NCBI GenBank assembly: GCA_965200895.1
Contig: CBDAVM010000002.1
Coordinates: 1,302,001 to 1,366,000, forward strand
DNA: 64,000 nucleotides
From: WTFV01 sp965200895
GTDB taxonomy: Bacteria > Acidobacteriota > Vicinamibacteria > Vicinamibacterales > UBA8438
Reading direction: 5' to 3'
Below the pieces are notes generated by a model, which was given only the letters and a program-made list of their open reading frames with translations, was not told the DNA's origin and searched no databases. The number at the start of each line of letters is the position of its first letter. Position 1 is the first letter of the stretch. A program made the translations under genes and the position numbers. Shown here in pieces: positions 63,314-64,000 of this stretch.

Positions 63314-64000
63314 TCAGAACACCGCCAGCGGGTTCACCGCCGCCCCGGCGCCGTTGGGCACGCCGTGGGGCGCGGCCATGAACAGGAACTCCCAGCGGTC
63401 GAGCGTGCGCGCCGTCTCCGCCAGCTCCTCCAGGCCCAGGTTGTCGAACAGGTGCACCCCCAGGGCGACGAGCGTGAAGAAGTGGATCGGGATCGACACC
63501 CCCTCGACCGTCCCGCCCTCCTGCGGCACGTCGGCGCCCAGCAGGGCGATGTCGCGCTCCTTCAGGAAGGGGATCAGCGACGGGTGGTAGCCGCCGCGCT
63601 GCCCGACGTCGCGCCCCGTGCGCAGAAAGAGCGCATCGCCCGCCGAGATCGTGATGCCGGTCTCCGCCTCCCACGCCTCGATGTCCTGCCGGCGCACCGC
63701 CCGCCCCGGCATGTCGATCAGCACGCCGCGGGTGACGAGACCGCCCTTCAGGTTGACGCTCCCCATCGCGGTGCAGCCGTCCCCGGTGCTCGCCACCGCC
63801 TCGAACGGCCGGCCGTTGTAGACGCGGCCGTTCCAGGCGACGTGGCACAGCGCGTCGAGATGCGTCACCAGGCTGCCGTGGTACTCGATCTCGTAGCGCT
63901 CCCAGAAGTACCCGTTGTCGGTGTCGATGCCGAAGACGTTGCGCACCGATCCCCGGAGCACCGGCGGGCGGTCCGCCCCGGCCGCGGCGGCATCGGCCGA
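63314..64000 (-). CDS. Cyclase/kynurenine-formamidase-like hydrolase, partial
   Basis: The frame runs off the right edge of the window; 228 codons are seen. 'HGSLVTHLDALCHVAWNGR' is the metal-binding HxxxxxHxD-type motif of cyclase-family hydrolases, and 'ALFLRTGRDVGQRGG' and 'HFFTLVALGVHLFDNLGLEE' fit the fold. Such enzymes hydrolyse amides or lactones. It lies 29 bp upstream of the methylase start on the same strand. Confidence 0.82.
   Translation of the reverse strand, partial: SADAAAAGADRPPVLRGSVRNVFGIDTDNGYFWERYEIEYHGSLVTHLDALCHVAWNGRVYNGRPFEAVASTGDGCTAMGSVNLKGGLVTRGVLIDMPGRAVRRQDIEAWEAETGITISAGDALFLRTGRDVGQRGGYHPSLIPFLKERDIALLGADVPQEGGTVEGVSIPIHFFTLVALGVHLFDNLGLEELAETARTLDRWEFLFMAAPHGVPNGAGAAVNPLAVF

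Overview
The window is GC-rich chromosomal DNA, probably from an Acidobacteriota bacterium, most likely class Vicinamibacteria. That placement is inference from gene content: DUF1592/DUF1552 pairs, secreted quinoprotein-like propellers, two paralogous secreted proteins of about 335 residues with an 'LSGIWDFRT..PLERP' type motif, DUF5916 and MmgE/PrpD proteins. No rRNA or tRNA gene was recognised.

Layout. 1-5.2 kb: a partial serine hydrolase, a membrane protein, a GT4 glycosyltransferase, a PQQ-like propeller, an FKBP isomerase and a class II cytochrome c, ending in a strong terminator. 5.2-11 kb: a decaying defence region with fragments of a LexA/S24 peptidase and of type I restriction subunit HsdR, an OLD-like ATPase/TOPRIM nuclease, frameshifted PIN and DUF4411 toxins, and a truncated IS3. 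11.4-24.9 kb: a type I-C CRISPR-Cas locus (cas3, then cas5c-cas8c-cas7c, a broken cas4, cas1, cas2, and an array of 17 repeats and 16 spacers). An IS21-family element with a 6-bp target duplication sits inside cas4. Between cas3 and cas5c lie a crRNA-like mini-CRISPR and a hicA/hicB-like pair. The array ends against an HsdM fragment. 25-26.6 kb: a VapBC pair and a dead Fic gene. 26.6-57.7 kb: mainly secreted or metabolic genes, including an NHL protein, HupE-like and DUF5916 proteins, hemerythrin, DUF3810, MmgE/PrpD, a second VapBC, two quinoproteins around a secreted HpcH/HpaI aldolase, a transketolase-like enzyme, an SDR, and the DUF1592-DUF1552-ankyrin operon. 57.7-64 kb: a PhoD-like hydrolase, an IS4-family element with a 9-bp target duplication, a DNA adenine methylase and a partial cyclase.

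The most interesting signal is at 13.79-13.93 kb. A degenerate CRISPR repeat, a 21-nt pseudo-spacer and a second degenerate repeat lie between cas3 and cas5c. The pseudo-spacer matches, on the opposite strand, the -35 region of its own apparent promoter at 15 of 16 leading positions, and the one mismatch is at position 12, a base that type I Cascade flips out. This is the layout of CreA/CreR-type regulatory RNAs. A HicA-like toxin gene lies immediately downstream, so Cascade may control both its own operon and a toxin.

A second pattern is a set of seven two-copy direct repeats, each different in sequence, all with a start-to-start period of 69-75 bp and all at gene boundaries.
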